DNA of 64,000 nt, from assembly GCF_009192775.1 (NCBI RefSeq), contig NZ_VTFX01000007.1, forward strand, positions 1 through 64,000. Reading direction: 5' to 3'. This DNA comes from Arthrobacter yangruifuii (GTDB lineage: Bacteria > Actinomycetota > Actinomycetes > Actinomycetales > Micrococcaceae). Below, one piece after another: positions 46,461 through 54,496 of the stretch. A program made the translations under genes and the position numbers. The first letter of the stretch is position 1, and each line of letters starts with the position of its first letter. Below the pieces are notes generated by a model that was given only the letters and a program-made list of their open reading frames with translations, made no database searches and had not been told where the DNA came from.

Positions 46461-47273
46461 GTGGCCGATCCCCGCACCGGCTCCCTCGTGGAAGGCACCG
46501 ACCCGCGCCTGCTGGTAGAGGTCATTGAGCCTGCCGGCGGGCCGGACGCCGCGGCGCTTCGCCCGGTGCTGCTGCTGCACGGCTTTGCCTCCAGCTCGCA
46601 GTTGAACTGGCACGATTCGGGCTGGATCACCGCGCTGACCGCCGCCGGCCGCCGGGTTCTCACCGTGGACCTGCCCGGCCACGGCGGCAGCGCTGCTCCG
46701 CAGGACCGGGACTCCTACCGTCCCAGCCGCATCCGGGCGGACCTGCTGCAGATCCTTCAGGACTCCGGCGTCCTTCCGCTGGCCGAGGGGAACCCGGCCA
46801 GCGGCCTGGACATTCTGGGCTACTCCCTCGGCTCCCGGCTCGCCTGGGAATTCGGGGCGACCCAGCCCGAGCTCGTGCACCGCATGGTGCTGGGAGGGCC
46901 CGGAAGCGGAGACCCGCTGGCGGACTTCGATCTGGACGCCGCCCGGGAAGCGGCTGCGGGCGGGGCGCCCGTGCAGGATGCCCGCACGGCCGAACTCCTG
47001 CGGATGGCGCAGCTGGTCCCCGGCAATGACCTGGCCGCCCTGTTCCGGATGATCGAAGCCGTCAAGGAGGAACCCTTCTCCCCCGAGGCTGCAGTTCCGG
47101 CCATGCCGCTGCTCCTGGTTGCAGGGGAACGGGATGACCTGGCAGCAACGGCGCCGGCACTGGCGGCCCTGAGCGGACAGGCCGAACTGGTTACCCTGCC
47201 GGCACGCACCCACGCCAATGCCGTGACGTCGCGGGCGTTCAAGACCGCTGCCGTGGAATTCCTGGCCCGGTAG
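46461..47273 (+). CDS. Alpha/beta hydrolase linked to the dehydrogenase operon
   Basis: A 270-residue alpha/beta hydrolase. The oxyanion-hole motif is LLLHGFASSSQLNW (about 37-50). The nucleophile Ser122 is in ILGYSLGSRL, the acid is Asp225/226 in VAGERDDLA, and His251 is in LPARTHANA, so the triad is complete. It is the last gene of the E1-lipoyl operon, GTG start, 7 bases after GAGGA. In the AcoC family this fold occupies the acyltransferase position. It may move the acyl group from lipoamide to CoA, or hydrolyse it as a thioesterase; the sequence does not decide. No E3 (lipoamide dehydrogenase) is encoded nearby. Confidence 0.88.
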   Translation: MADPRTGSLVEGTDPRLLVEVIEPAGGPDAAALRPVLLLHGFASSSQLNWHDSGWITALTAAGRRVLTVDLPGHGGSAAPQDRDSYRPSRIRADLLQILQDSGVLPLAEGNPASGLDILGYSLGSRLAWEFGATQPELVHRMVLGGPGSGDPLADFDLDAAREAAAGGAPVQDARTAELLRMAQLVPGNDLAALFRMIEAVKEEPFSPEAAVPAMPLLLVAGERDDLAATAPALAALSGQAELVTLPARTHANAVTSRAFKTAAVEFLAR

Positions 47274-47366
47274 CGGCTCCCCGCCGGGATTACAGCTTCA
47301 TCACATAGGCGGCGGTGTCCCGGTAACCCGCGCAGATACCGGCTACGATGGAATGGCCGGTGGGCT

Positions 47367-47402
47367 AGCCGGATAATAATCAGCCTGCTGATTATTTCGG
47401 CT
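47367..47402 (+). terminator. AT-rich inverted repeat between the hydrolase and kinase genes
   Basis: AATAATCAGC-CT-GCTGATTATT is a perfect 10-2-10 palindrome (47375-47396), extended by AGCCG/CGGCT arms. A T-rich stretch (TTGATTTCGTTT) follows. It fits a terminator for the dehydrogenase operon, but its AT-rich symmetric core and position 37 bases before the kinase gene would also suit an operator. Confidence 0.5.
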
Positions 47403-47432
47403 TGATTTCGTTTACCCCTAGGGAGGACACCC

Positions 47433-48398
47433 GTGGATGTACTCCTGGGCCAGCGCTACCGCACCACCGAACTCATCGGCTCCGGGGGTGCTGCTGCCGT
47501 CTACCGCGCGGTGGATGAGAATCTTGGCCGGGAAGTAGCCGTCAAGCTCTTCAGTGCCGGGATCAGCGGTGATGACGAAGCCCGCCGCCAGCAAACCGAA
47601 CTGCAGCTTCTGGCGACCCTGAACCACCCCGGGCTGGTCACCCTGCTGGACGCCGGCGTCACCGTCGATGACGAGGGGCGCAGCTCCAGCTTCCTCGTGA
47701 TGGAACTGGTGGACGGTCCCGACCTCCGCGGGATGCTCAAAGAGGGTCCGTTGTCCTCCTCGGCAACCGCAGCACTGGGTGCCGATCTGGCCGACGCCCT
47801 GAACTACGTGCACAGCAACGGGGTCATCCACCGCGACGTCAAACCCGCGAACATCCTGCTGTTCCCGCAGGAAGAGATGGATACCCGGCTGTATCCGCGC
47901 CTCACGGACTTCGGGATTGCCCGGATGGTCGAAGCCACCATAGCCACCGCGCACGGTGCCACCATCGGGACCGCGAATTATCTGAGCCCGGAACAGGCGC
48001 AGGGTTCCGCCGTGGATCCGCGCACCGATGTGTACTCCCTCGGCCTGGTGCTCCTGGAGTGCCTCACCGGGGAAAAGGCGTTCCCGGGTCCGATCGTAGA
48101 GTCAGCGGTGGCCCGCCTGCTCCGCGATCCCGAGATTCCGGAGTGGGTCGGAGCCGAGTGGACGGGCATCCTGCGCGCCATGACCTCCCGTCTGGTGGAC
48201 GCGCGCCCCGAGGCCCATGAAGTAGCGGTGGCGCTGCGTTCCGTCGCGTCCGAAGGGCATCCGCCTGAGGTCCCCGGCACCGCACCGGCGTCGGACGGGT
48301 CCGCGTACCCCGATCCCGTCACCGGCGAAGCGGCCGGCGTCACCACCGGCAACATCTACATTCCGGCTCCGCCGCCGCACGCTCCCAGCCTCGGCTAG
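47433..48398 (+). CDS. Soluble Ser/Thr protein kinase
   Basis: A Hanks-type kinase of 321 residues. Gly-rich loop LIGSGGAAAVYRAVD, the ATP-binding Lys in EVAVKLF, catalytic loop VIHRDVKPANILL, DFGIARM, and the activation-segment end GTANYLSPEQ, so it should be active. The C-terminal 55 residues are Pro/Gly/Ala-rich and disordered. No TM helix or PASTA domains are present, so it is cytosolic, unlike PknB. It uses a GTG start with AGGGAGGA upstream. It is monocistronic, and its target cannot be told from the sequence. Confidence 0.93.
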   Translation: MDVLLGQRYRTTELIGSGGAAAVYRAVDENLGREVAVKLFSAGISGDDEARRQQTELQLLATLNHPGLVTLLDAGVTVDDEGRSSSFLVMELVDGPDLRGMLKEGPLSSSATAALGADLADALNYVHSNGVIHRDVKPANILLFPQEEMDTRLYPRLTDFGIARMVEATIATAHGATIGTANYLSPEQAQGSAVDPRTDVYSLGLVLLECLTGEKAFPGPIVESAVARLLRDPEIPEWVGAEWTGILRAMTSRLVDARPEAHEVAVALRSVASEGHPPEVPGTAPASDGSAYPDPVTGEAAGVTTGNIYIPAPPPHAPSLG

Positions 48399-48406
48399 GC
48401 ACACGG

Positions 48407-48454
48407 CAGACAGGAAACGGATCGGTCCCGAGGGACCGATCCGTTTCCTGTCTG
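48407..48454. terminator. 23-bp perfect inverted repeat terminator
   Basis: CAGACAGGAAACGGATCGG and three further C pair perfectly with the opposite arm (48432-48454) across a 2-base loop. It starts 9 bases past the kinase stop and 13 bases before the stop of the convergent 55-residue gene, so it can serve both. No long T run. Confidence 0.75.
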
Positions 48455-48466
48455 CGTCAGGGGAGG

Positions 48467-48634
48467 CTACTTGCCTTCGTCGGCAGCTTCATCCTCTTCG
48501 GGTTCAAAGTTCGAAGCTTCTCCGGTGCTGGCCGCCGAAATACCGTCCTCGCTCTGGGGAATGGTGCCGTCGGGCCCCTGCGATCCAGTCTTTGACTGAT
48601 CGTTCCCGGCGGCTTCCTTATCGCTGTTTCCCAT
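48467..48634 (-). CDS. Small acidic hypothetical protein
   Basis: A 55-residue ORF: starts MGNSDKEAAGNDQSKTG and ends FEPEEDEAADEGK. AAGGAGAC lies 7 bases upstream of the ATG. The product is highly acidic, with no hydrophobic or cysteine residues of note, and is probably disordered. It stands alone, convergent with the kinase gene. Small acidic proteins like this recur in Arthrobacter-like genomes, but I know of no function. Confidence 0.7.
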   Translation of the reverse strand: MGNSDKEAAGNDQSKTGSQGPDGTIPQSEDGISAASTGEASNFEPEEDEAADEGK

Positions 48635-48713
48635 GATGTGTCTCCTTCGTCATGCTCTGGCCTGCTTATTCGATACTAGGCCACCTGTGGCCCGGCCGAC
48701 ACCTGCCGGCGGT

Positions 48714-50033
48714 TCAGGCTGCCGTCCGCTTGCGGGCTGCCTGGACCGCGAACAGGCTGAGCACCAGGAGGGCTGCCGCCGAACAGGTGGGAACAATGAA
48801 GGCGTGGCTGTAGCCGGAGGAGTCCGCCAGCCGTCCGGCTACGGAGGATCCCAGTGCCGTGCCGGTGACGACGCCGCTGGCCAGCATGGTCATCACGGTA
48901 CCCATCAGTTCGCGCGGGGCCACAATGGCGCCGATGCCGAAGATGCTGACCATGGTCGGTCCCACGGGCAGGCCCAGGATCAGCAGCATCACCACCATGG
49001 CTCCGATGCTGGAGGGCACGAACAGCAGCAGTGTAAAGGCCAGCATCGCCGCGGCGCACAGCACCCAGCGGCCGGCAGTGCCGAAGCGCTCCGGCCAGAA
49101 GGCAACGGACAAGGCGGCAACGGCGGAGCTTAGGGCCATGGCTGCGTAGATCATGCCCGCGGACGTGGCCATGTCGAAGCTGCCGGCAAACGCCGTGAGA
49201 CTGGTCTGGGTGGACCCGAAGAAGGAGCCCATGGCAACCATGCCGAGCACCGGAACCATGATCAGCAGCCACTGCGGACGTTCCCGCGGGGCCGCCGGCG
49301 AGGCAGCATCCGGTCCGCCGGAGATCCCGGGACGGCGGGAGGTGGGCACCACGTGCTCCACGGTGCGGTGTACGGCAAAAGCGGTCACCATGGTCAGAGT
49401 CAGTGCGGCGGCAAGCACCAGCGGCAGCCAGGGGGCGACGGCGGCGGCCAGCAGGCCTACGAGGGCCGGGCCAAGCACAAAGGTCAGTTCGTCAGCGGTT
49501 CCCTCATAGGCCAGGGCGGTGTCCATTTCGCGGCCCTGCGGACGGCGGGAGGTCATGGCCATCCAGCGCACCCGTGCCATGGGTCCGACCTGGGGTGTGG
49601 AGGCACCCATGACCAGGCCGGCGGCGAGCATCCAGAACGGCGCGTCGGACGGGTCCAGGAGGAGAGCCGTAAGGAGGAACAGGCCGATGGCCACCGGGTT
49701 CAGCACGGCGGTGCCCAGCAGGACGGGACGCTGACCGATCCGGTCCGCGAGGTACCCCAGCAGCGGGGCTCCCACCGCTGAACCGATGCCCACGGCGCCG
49801 GCGGCAAAGCCGCCCAGCGCGTAGGAACCGGAAACCTCGGTAATGAGGGTCAGCGCACCGATGGTGAGCATGGCCAGGGGCAGCCGGGCAAGGAAGGCAA
49901 TGGGGAAGAAGGAGGTGCCGGCCAGGGCGAAGATGGCCTGGTAGCGGCCGCCGGTGGCCGCGGTTTTTTCCGGGGCGGCGGGGGTGGAGTCAGGGGTCGA
50001 TGCCTGAGCAGGGGCGGAGGTGTCTTGGGTCAT
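48714..50033 (-). CDS. MFS transporter
   Basis: A 439-residue major facilitator with 12 predicted TM helices, starting at MTQDTSAPAQ (10 codons inside the longest frame). Motif A is in GYLADRIGQRPVLLG after TM2. The N terminus is a 30-residue Ser/Thr/Pro/Ala-rich cytoplasmic tail. General topology suggests the sugar or multidrug-like exporters; the substrate is not evident. Monocistronic between the small acidic gene and sbcC. Confidence 0.88.
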   Translation of the reverse strand: MTQDTSAPAQASTPDSTPAAPEKTAATGGRYQAIFALAGTSFFPIAFLARLPLAMLTIGALTLITEVSGSYALGGFAAGAVGIGSAVGAPLLGYLADRIGQRPVLLGTAVLNPVAIGLFLLTALLLDPSDAPFWMLAAGLVMGASTPQVGPMARVRWMAMTSRRPQGREMDTALAYEGTADELTFVLGPALVGLLAAAVAPWLPLVLAAALTLTMVTAFAVHRTVEHVVPTSRRPGISGGPDAASPAAPRERPQWLLIMVPVLGMVAMGSFFGSTQTSLTAFAGSFDMATSAGMIYAAMALSSAVAALSVAFWPERFGTAGRWVLCAAAMLAFTLLLFVPSSIGAMVVMLLILGLPVGPTMVSIFGIGAIVAPRELMGTVMTMLASGVVTGTALGSSVAGRLADSSGYSHAFIVPTCSAAALLVLSLFAVQAARKRTAA

Positions 50034-50154
50034 GGTGCGGTATCCAGATACGTTGAACCGCACACCGTCCCCCCTCCCGGTGTGCCCGACCCTTGTTCTG
50101 AGACGATTTTACCCATCCGGACCCGCTGTGCCTAACCGCGGTTTCCGCTGCGCA

Positions 50155-53100
50155 TCACGGGCTCACCAGGTCACCGGCGCTGTAGCGCACCGTGGACCCG
50201 TTGCGGCCCTTGAGGATCTGCAGCTGCGCCGGGATCCGCTGTTTCAGTTCCGCTACGTGGCTGACCAGTCCAACCACCCGCCCGCCGTCCCGGAGGCCTT
50301 CCAGCGCATCCATGACCTGTTCCAGGGACTGCTCGTCGAGGCTGCCGAACCCTTCGTCCACAAACAGGGTCTCGATGTTCACCCCGCCGGCTTCCTGCTG
50401 GACCACGTCGGCCAGGCCCAGGGCCAGGGCCAGGGAGGCCATGAAGCTTTCCCCGCCGGAGAGGGTGGAGGTATCCCGCCGCTGTCCGGTCCACTCGTCG
50501 GTGACGTGCAGGCCCAGGCCGGCCTTGCGGTTGCCGGACTTTGAATCGCTGTGCACCAGGGCATAGCGGCCGCCGGTCATGGCGGCGAGGCGCTCCGTAG
50601 CCGCCGCTGCCACCTGCTCCAGGCGTGCGGCCAGGACGTAGGTGCTCAGGGTCATCTTGTATTCGTTCTCGCCGGCACCGCGGGCGGTGTCAGTGACGGA
50701 CTGCAAAAGGTCCCGGCGGGCACGCAGGGGTGCGGTGCGCCGGAGCGCCTCCTCCAGTTCCACGGAGTATTCGGCAAGCCGGACGGCGGAGCCTTCCAGC
50801 AGGCGGACCAGCACTGCGGCTTCCTCCTGGGCCTTCCGTATCTCTGCTGCCTGTTCTGCGGCCTCGGCTACGTCTTCCTCGTCCGGTACTGCGGGGGGCT
50901 CCCCCGCGGCGTCCTCCGGTTCCGCTGTGGCCTGGGCTTCCCGGCGCACCAGCAGCCGGCGGCCCTGGTCCTCCCAGTCCGAGACGGCTGCGGCGTAGGC
51001 CTCGGCCGTGCGGGCGTCCAGCAAAGCGGCGGTGACTTCGGCCGCCGTGGTGAAGGCTGTTCCGGCCAGTGCTGCCTCCAGTTCAGTGTCTGCCCGCTCC
51101 GACTCGTCCGCAGCCGCAGCAGCGGCACCGGCGGCCTCCCGCGCCGCAGCGGCAAGCTCCGTGAAGGCTGTCAGGGCCCGGACGCGTTCGCTGATGCTGC
51201 CGAACCCCTGCAGCGCGGCGGCGATGCGCTCCGAGAGTTCGGCGGCCTGGTCGCGGGCGGCTGCGGCGCGGGAGTCCGCCTGGGCGGCGGCAATGAGCGA
51301 TTCGGAGCGGGTTGAGTCTGCAGCGGCCAGTTCCGCACCGATCTCACTCAGGCGGCGCTCGGCGTCGGCCAGTGCCCGGGCGGCGCTGCGGGCCTGCTCG
51401 AGGCCGGTGCGGGCGGCGTCGAGCTTCTCCTGCGCGGAGTCCGCATCCCCCGCGCCGCCCCGGGCACGCAGGGCGGCGGCTTCCTCAGCGGCGGCGGCGG
51501 CCAGCTGCCGGGCTTCGTCATAGGCGGCTTCCGCCCGGGCCGCGCGTGCCTTCGCTTCCTGCTCGGCTTCCCGGGTTGCCGGCGCCTCACCGTCAGGCAG
51601 CTGCGCCGGGCGCGGGTGCTCCAGTCCCCCGCAGACCGGGCAGGGTGCGCCGTCGGCGAGGTCCTGCGCCAGTTCGGCGGCAGCCTGGTCCAGTCGTGCC
51701 TGGAGCAGGTCCTGCCAGGCCTGCCGAAGGTCCTGGTAATCCTGGCGTGCATCGGCGGCGGCCGTGCCGGTAGCCTCCGCGCGGGCGGTTGCCTCGGCAT
51801 AGCCGCTGATGGTGGCGACCAGCTCCTGCGCAGCGGCCAGGGCGGTTTCCGCCCGGGTTTCCCCTTCTGCCAGCCGTCCCAGCTCTGCTGCTTCCCCGGC
51901 CAGCTCCGTCTGCTCCGTACGCAGGGACGTCAGCACAGCGGCTGCGGCGGCGGCCTGGTCCCGGGATCCTTCGGCGGCTTCCGTTTCCGTCCCGGCCCGG
52001 GCCAGCAGCGCGTCGGTGCGTTCCTCGTCTTCCAGGGCAGCACGTGCGGCTGCCAGGTCCGCTCCGACACGTGCCTCCAGTCCGTCCGGCAGCGGTGTTC
52101 CGGCGTCCGGGTGGACGTCGTAGGCAGGCGCGAGCGCGTGGCCGGCCAGCTCCTGCAGGGCGTCGCCGGCTTCCGTACGTCGGGCTGCGGCACGCTGTGC
52201 GGCTGCTTCCGCCGTCCGGACATTGCCGGCCAGCACGGATGCGGCCGCGTGGGTCTGCAGCGCCGCCCGCTGCGGCTCAATCTCTGCTTCGGCCCGGGCG
52301 TGTTCGGCTTCCTCACGGATCAGCTGCTGCAACGCCAGTCCGCGGGCGCGCCGGTGTTCGAATTCCTGCAGGTGTTTCTCGGCGCGGTCCCGGGCCGTGT
52401 GCAGCTCGGTGAGTTCCTTCCGGGCAGCGGCGGTGCGGAATCCCAGTTCCGCCCGGAACTGCTCGAGTTCGGCCTCCCCCTCCTCGGGCTCGACGGCGTC
52501 CTCCCCGGCCTCTCCGCTGCCCTCGCCGCTGCCGGAAAGCTCACTGCGGTAGCGGCGGATCTCGTCCCGTGCACGCAGCAGCACGGTCTCGGACCGGGAC
52601 TGCGCGGCCTCGAAGCGGTCGGTGGCTTCAGCCAGTTCGGTTTTGAGCCGGCGTTCAATGTCTTCGAACCGGGAGGTGCCGAACAGCTGCTGCAGCAGCT
52701 GTTCCCGGGAGGCGGCATCGGCGCGCAGGAACGCGGCGAAGTCCCCCTGGGGCAGCATGACCACCCGGGTGAACTGCTCCCGGTTCATCCCGAGGAGCTC
52801 GGTGATTTCCGCGGAGGCCTCATCGTTGCGGGAAGACTTCTGCACCCAGGCGCCGTCAATGAACTCCTGCAGCAGGGTCTTGGCCTGCTCGGTAACCGTG
52901 CTCTTCCCGCCGGCGCGCCTGGCGGGACGTTCCCACTGCGGGCTCCGGACCACTTCAAAGCGCCGTTCACCGGAGCTGAACTCCAGAACCACCTCGGGGG
53001 CCGTGTCCTGGTCGGCGTGGTCGCTGCGCAGCCGCCGGCCCTGCTGCCGGGCGCCCGGGACGGTGCCGTAGAGGGCGAAGCAGACGGCGTCGAGCACGCT

Positions 53101-53226
53101 GGTCTTACCGGCACCCGTGGGACCGTTCAGCAGGAAGAGCCCGTGGGCACCGAGCTCGTCGAAGTCAATGACCTGCCGGTCCGCGAAGGGACCGAAGGCC
53201 TGCATTTCCAGCCGGTGGATTCTCAT
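50155..53226 (-). CDS. sbcC: SbcC, ATPase subunit of the SbcCD nuclease
   Basis: A 1023-residue SMC-like ATPase that works with SbcD to open hairpins and process blocked DNA ends. N-terminal Walker A LNGPTGAGKTSVLDAV (about 33-48) and the Q loop in LGMNREQFTRVVMLPQGDFAAF. Two long Ala/Glu-rich coiled-coil arms (about 180-480 and 560-830) flank the zinc-hook CPVCGG (about 520). The C-terminal half has the signature DTSTLSGGESFMASLALALG and Walker B ETLFVDEGFGSLD. Complete length. The ATG overlaps the sbcD stop by 4 bases. Confidence 0.95.
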   Translation of the reverse strand: MRIHRLEMQAFGPFADRQVIDFDELGAHGLFLLNGPTGAGKTSVLDAVCFALYGTVPGARQQGRRLRSDHADQDTAPEVVLEFSSGERRFEVVRSPQWERPARRAGGKSTVTEQAKTLLQEFIDGAWVQKSSRNDEASAEITELLGMNREQFTRVVMLPQGDFAAFLRADAASREQLLQQLFGTSRFEDIERRLKTELAEATDRFEAAQSRSETVLLRARDEIRRYRSELSGSGEGSGEAGEDAVEPEEGEAELEQFRAELGFRTAAARKELTELHTARDRAEKHLQEFEHRRARGLALQQLIREEAEHARAEAEIEPQRAALQTHAAASVLAGNVRTAEAAAQRAAARRTEAGDALQELAGHALAPAYDVHPDAGTPLPDGLEARVGADLAAARAALEDEERTDALLARAGTETEAAEGSRDQAAAAAAVLTSLRTEQTELAGEAAELGRLAEGETRAETALAAAQELVATISGYAEATARAEATGTAAADARQDYQDLRQAWQDLLQARLDQAAAELAQDLADGAPCPVCGGLEHPRPAQLPDGEAPATREAEQEAKARAARAEAAYDEARQLAAAAAEEAAALRARGGAGDADSAQEKLDAARTGLEQARSAARALADAERRLSEIGAELAAADSTRSESLIAAAQADSRAAAARDQAAELSERIAAALQGFGSISERVRALTAFTELAAAAREAAGAAAAAADESERADTELEAALAGTAFTTAAEVTAALLDARTAEAYAAAVSDWEDQGRRLLVRREAQATAEPEDAAGEPPAVPDEEDVAEAAEQAAEIRKAQEEAAVLVRLLEGSAVRLAEYSVELEEALRRTAPLRARRDLLQSVTDTARGAGENEYKMTLSTYVLAARLEQVAAAATERLAAMTGGRYALVHSDSKSGNRKAGLGLHVTDEWTGQRRDTSTLSGGESFMASLALALGLADVVQQEAGGVNIETLFVDEGFGSLDEQSLEQVMDALEGLRDGGRVVGLVSHVAELKQRIPAQLQILKGRNGSTVRYSAGDLVSP

Positions 53227-54386
53227 TTTGCTGCCTCTGCTTCGCGGACCTTGTCCAGGATTTCGATGAAGAGGTCCTTTTCCTCATCCGCTGCGCTGCG
53301 TGACCGGACATGCTCGAGGAAACCGCAGCAGACATCGAGGTCATCCGTGGCTTTGGCCAGCCGCTGGCTGTAGGTCTGTGCCGGGCCCCGTGCCCCGCCC
53401 TCCGGGTCAAAAGCCAGCACCAGGGTGTCCGGGAACCTGGTGCGCACCTGTTCCATGGCCCTGGCCGGGCGCTGGCTATCCGTCAGGGTGACCTGGCAGT
53501 AGGCGTCCTGGGCGTCGGACAGGGACGGATCCGCCAGGAGCTCCTCGAGTTTGCCGCGCAGCACCGCCAGGCGGCGCCGGGCCGGCCAGGTCACCGGTTC
53601 CACGGAGGCGAGGCCGCCGGCGTCGAACTCCAGCAGCCATCCGCCCTTGGCCTGCCGGGCCTCGGAGAAGGAGTACGGGAGCGGGGACCCGCTGTAACGG
53701 ACCGTGGAACTGAGCTGCTGGCGGCCGTGCAGGTGGCCCAGCGCCGTGTAGGAGAAGTCCTCGAACAGGTCCAGGGGAACGGCGCCCAGGCCGCCGACGG
53801 CGAGGTCCCGTTCACTGTCGCTGCTGATGCCGCCGCTGGCGAAGGTATGCGCCATGACCACGGAGGCCAGGGGACCCTCAGCCTGCTCCCGGGCACGGAT
53901 GTCCTCGCGGATCCGCTGCACCGCAGCAGCGGCGACGGTGAAGTGGTTCGGCACATCGACACCGAGGTCCCCGGCCGCCAACCGGGGTTCCAGATACGGA
54001 ATGCCGTACACAGCCACCGGCCGGCCCTCGAGGGGAAGGACCACGGGCCGGGCGATGTCCGCATAGCGGGTGCGCAGGTAGACGCCCGCGCGTTCGAACA
54101 GGGCGCTGCCAAAACCCAGGCGCGCGGCGGAATCATGGTTGCCGCTGGAGAGCACCACCACGGCCCCGGCTTCCGTAATGCGTTCCAGTGCCGTATCCAG
54201 CAGCCGTACGGTGTCCACCGCCGGCAGCGCGCGGTCATACACGTCTCCGGAGATCAGCACGGCGTCCACCCCCCGGCTGCGGACGGTGTCCACCAGCTGG
54301 TCGATGAAGTCCGTCTGGGCCTCGAGCATGCCGACGCCGTGGAAGGAGCGGCCCAGGTGCCAGTCTGAAGTGTGCAGTAAACGCAT
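53223..54386 (-). CDS. sbcD: SbcD, nuclease subunit of SbcCD
   Basis: A 387-residue Mn2+-dependent phosphoesterase, the Mre11 equivalent. Metal motifs: MRLLHTSDWHLGRSF (motif I), VLISGDVYDRALP (II), VVLSSGNHDSAARL (III), VMAHTFASGG (IV) and YTALGHLHGRQ (V). The C-terminal region holds the capping domain and the SbcC-binding segment. It starts with ATG and precedes sbcC in a two-gene operon, 4-base overlap. Confidence 0.96.
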   Translation of the reverse strand: MRLLHTSDWHLGRSFHGVGMLEAQTDFIDQLVDTVRSRGVDAVLISGDVYDRALPAVDTVRLLDTALERITEAGAVVVLSSGNHDSAARLGFGSALFERAGVYLRTRYADIARPVVLPLEGRPVAVYGIPYLEPRLAAGDLGVDVPNHFTVAAAAVQRIREDIRAREQAEGPLASVVMAHTFASGGISSDSERDLAVGGLGAVPLDLFEDFSYTALGHLHGRQQLSSTVRYSGSPLPYSFSEARQAKGGWLLEFDAGGLASVEPVTWPARRRLAVLRGKLEELLADPSLSDAQDAYCQVTLTDSQRPARAMEQVRTRFPDTLVLAFDPEGGARGPAQTYSQRLAKATDDLDVCCGFLEHVRSRSAADEEKDLFIEILDKVREAEAAK

Positions 54387-54426
54387 GTCTTAAAAAGTAC
54401 AGCCCGGCACCGACAGTTAACGGATC

Positions 54427-54454
54427 GGGGGCAGCGGCGCCTGCCGCTGCCCCC
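54427..54454 (-). terminator. Hairpin downstream of the aquaporin gene
   Basis: GGGGGCAGCGGC pairs perfectly with GCCGCTGCCCCC (12 bp, 4-base loop), 43 bases past the aquaporin stop and 40 upstream of the sbcD start. No T run. Confidence 0.6.
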
Positions 54455-54496
54455 GTGGGGTGCCGGTGGTGAATCCCGGCGGAAATCCCTGCTGCG

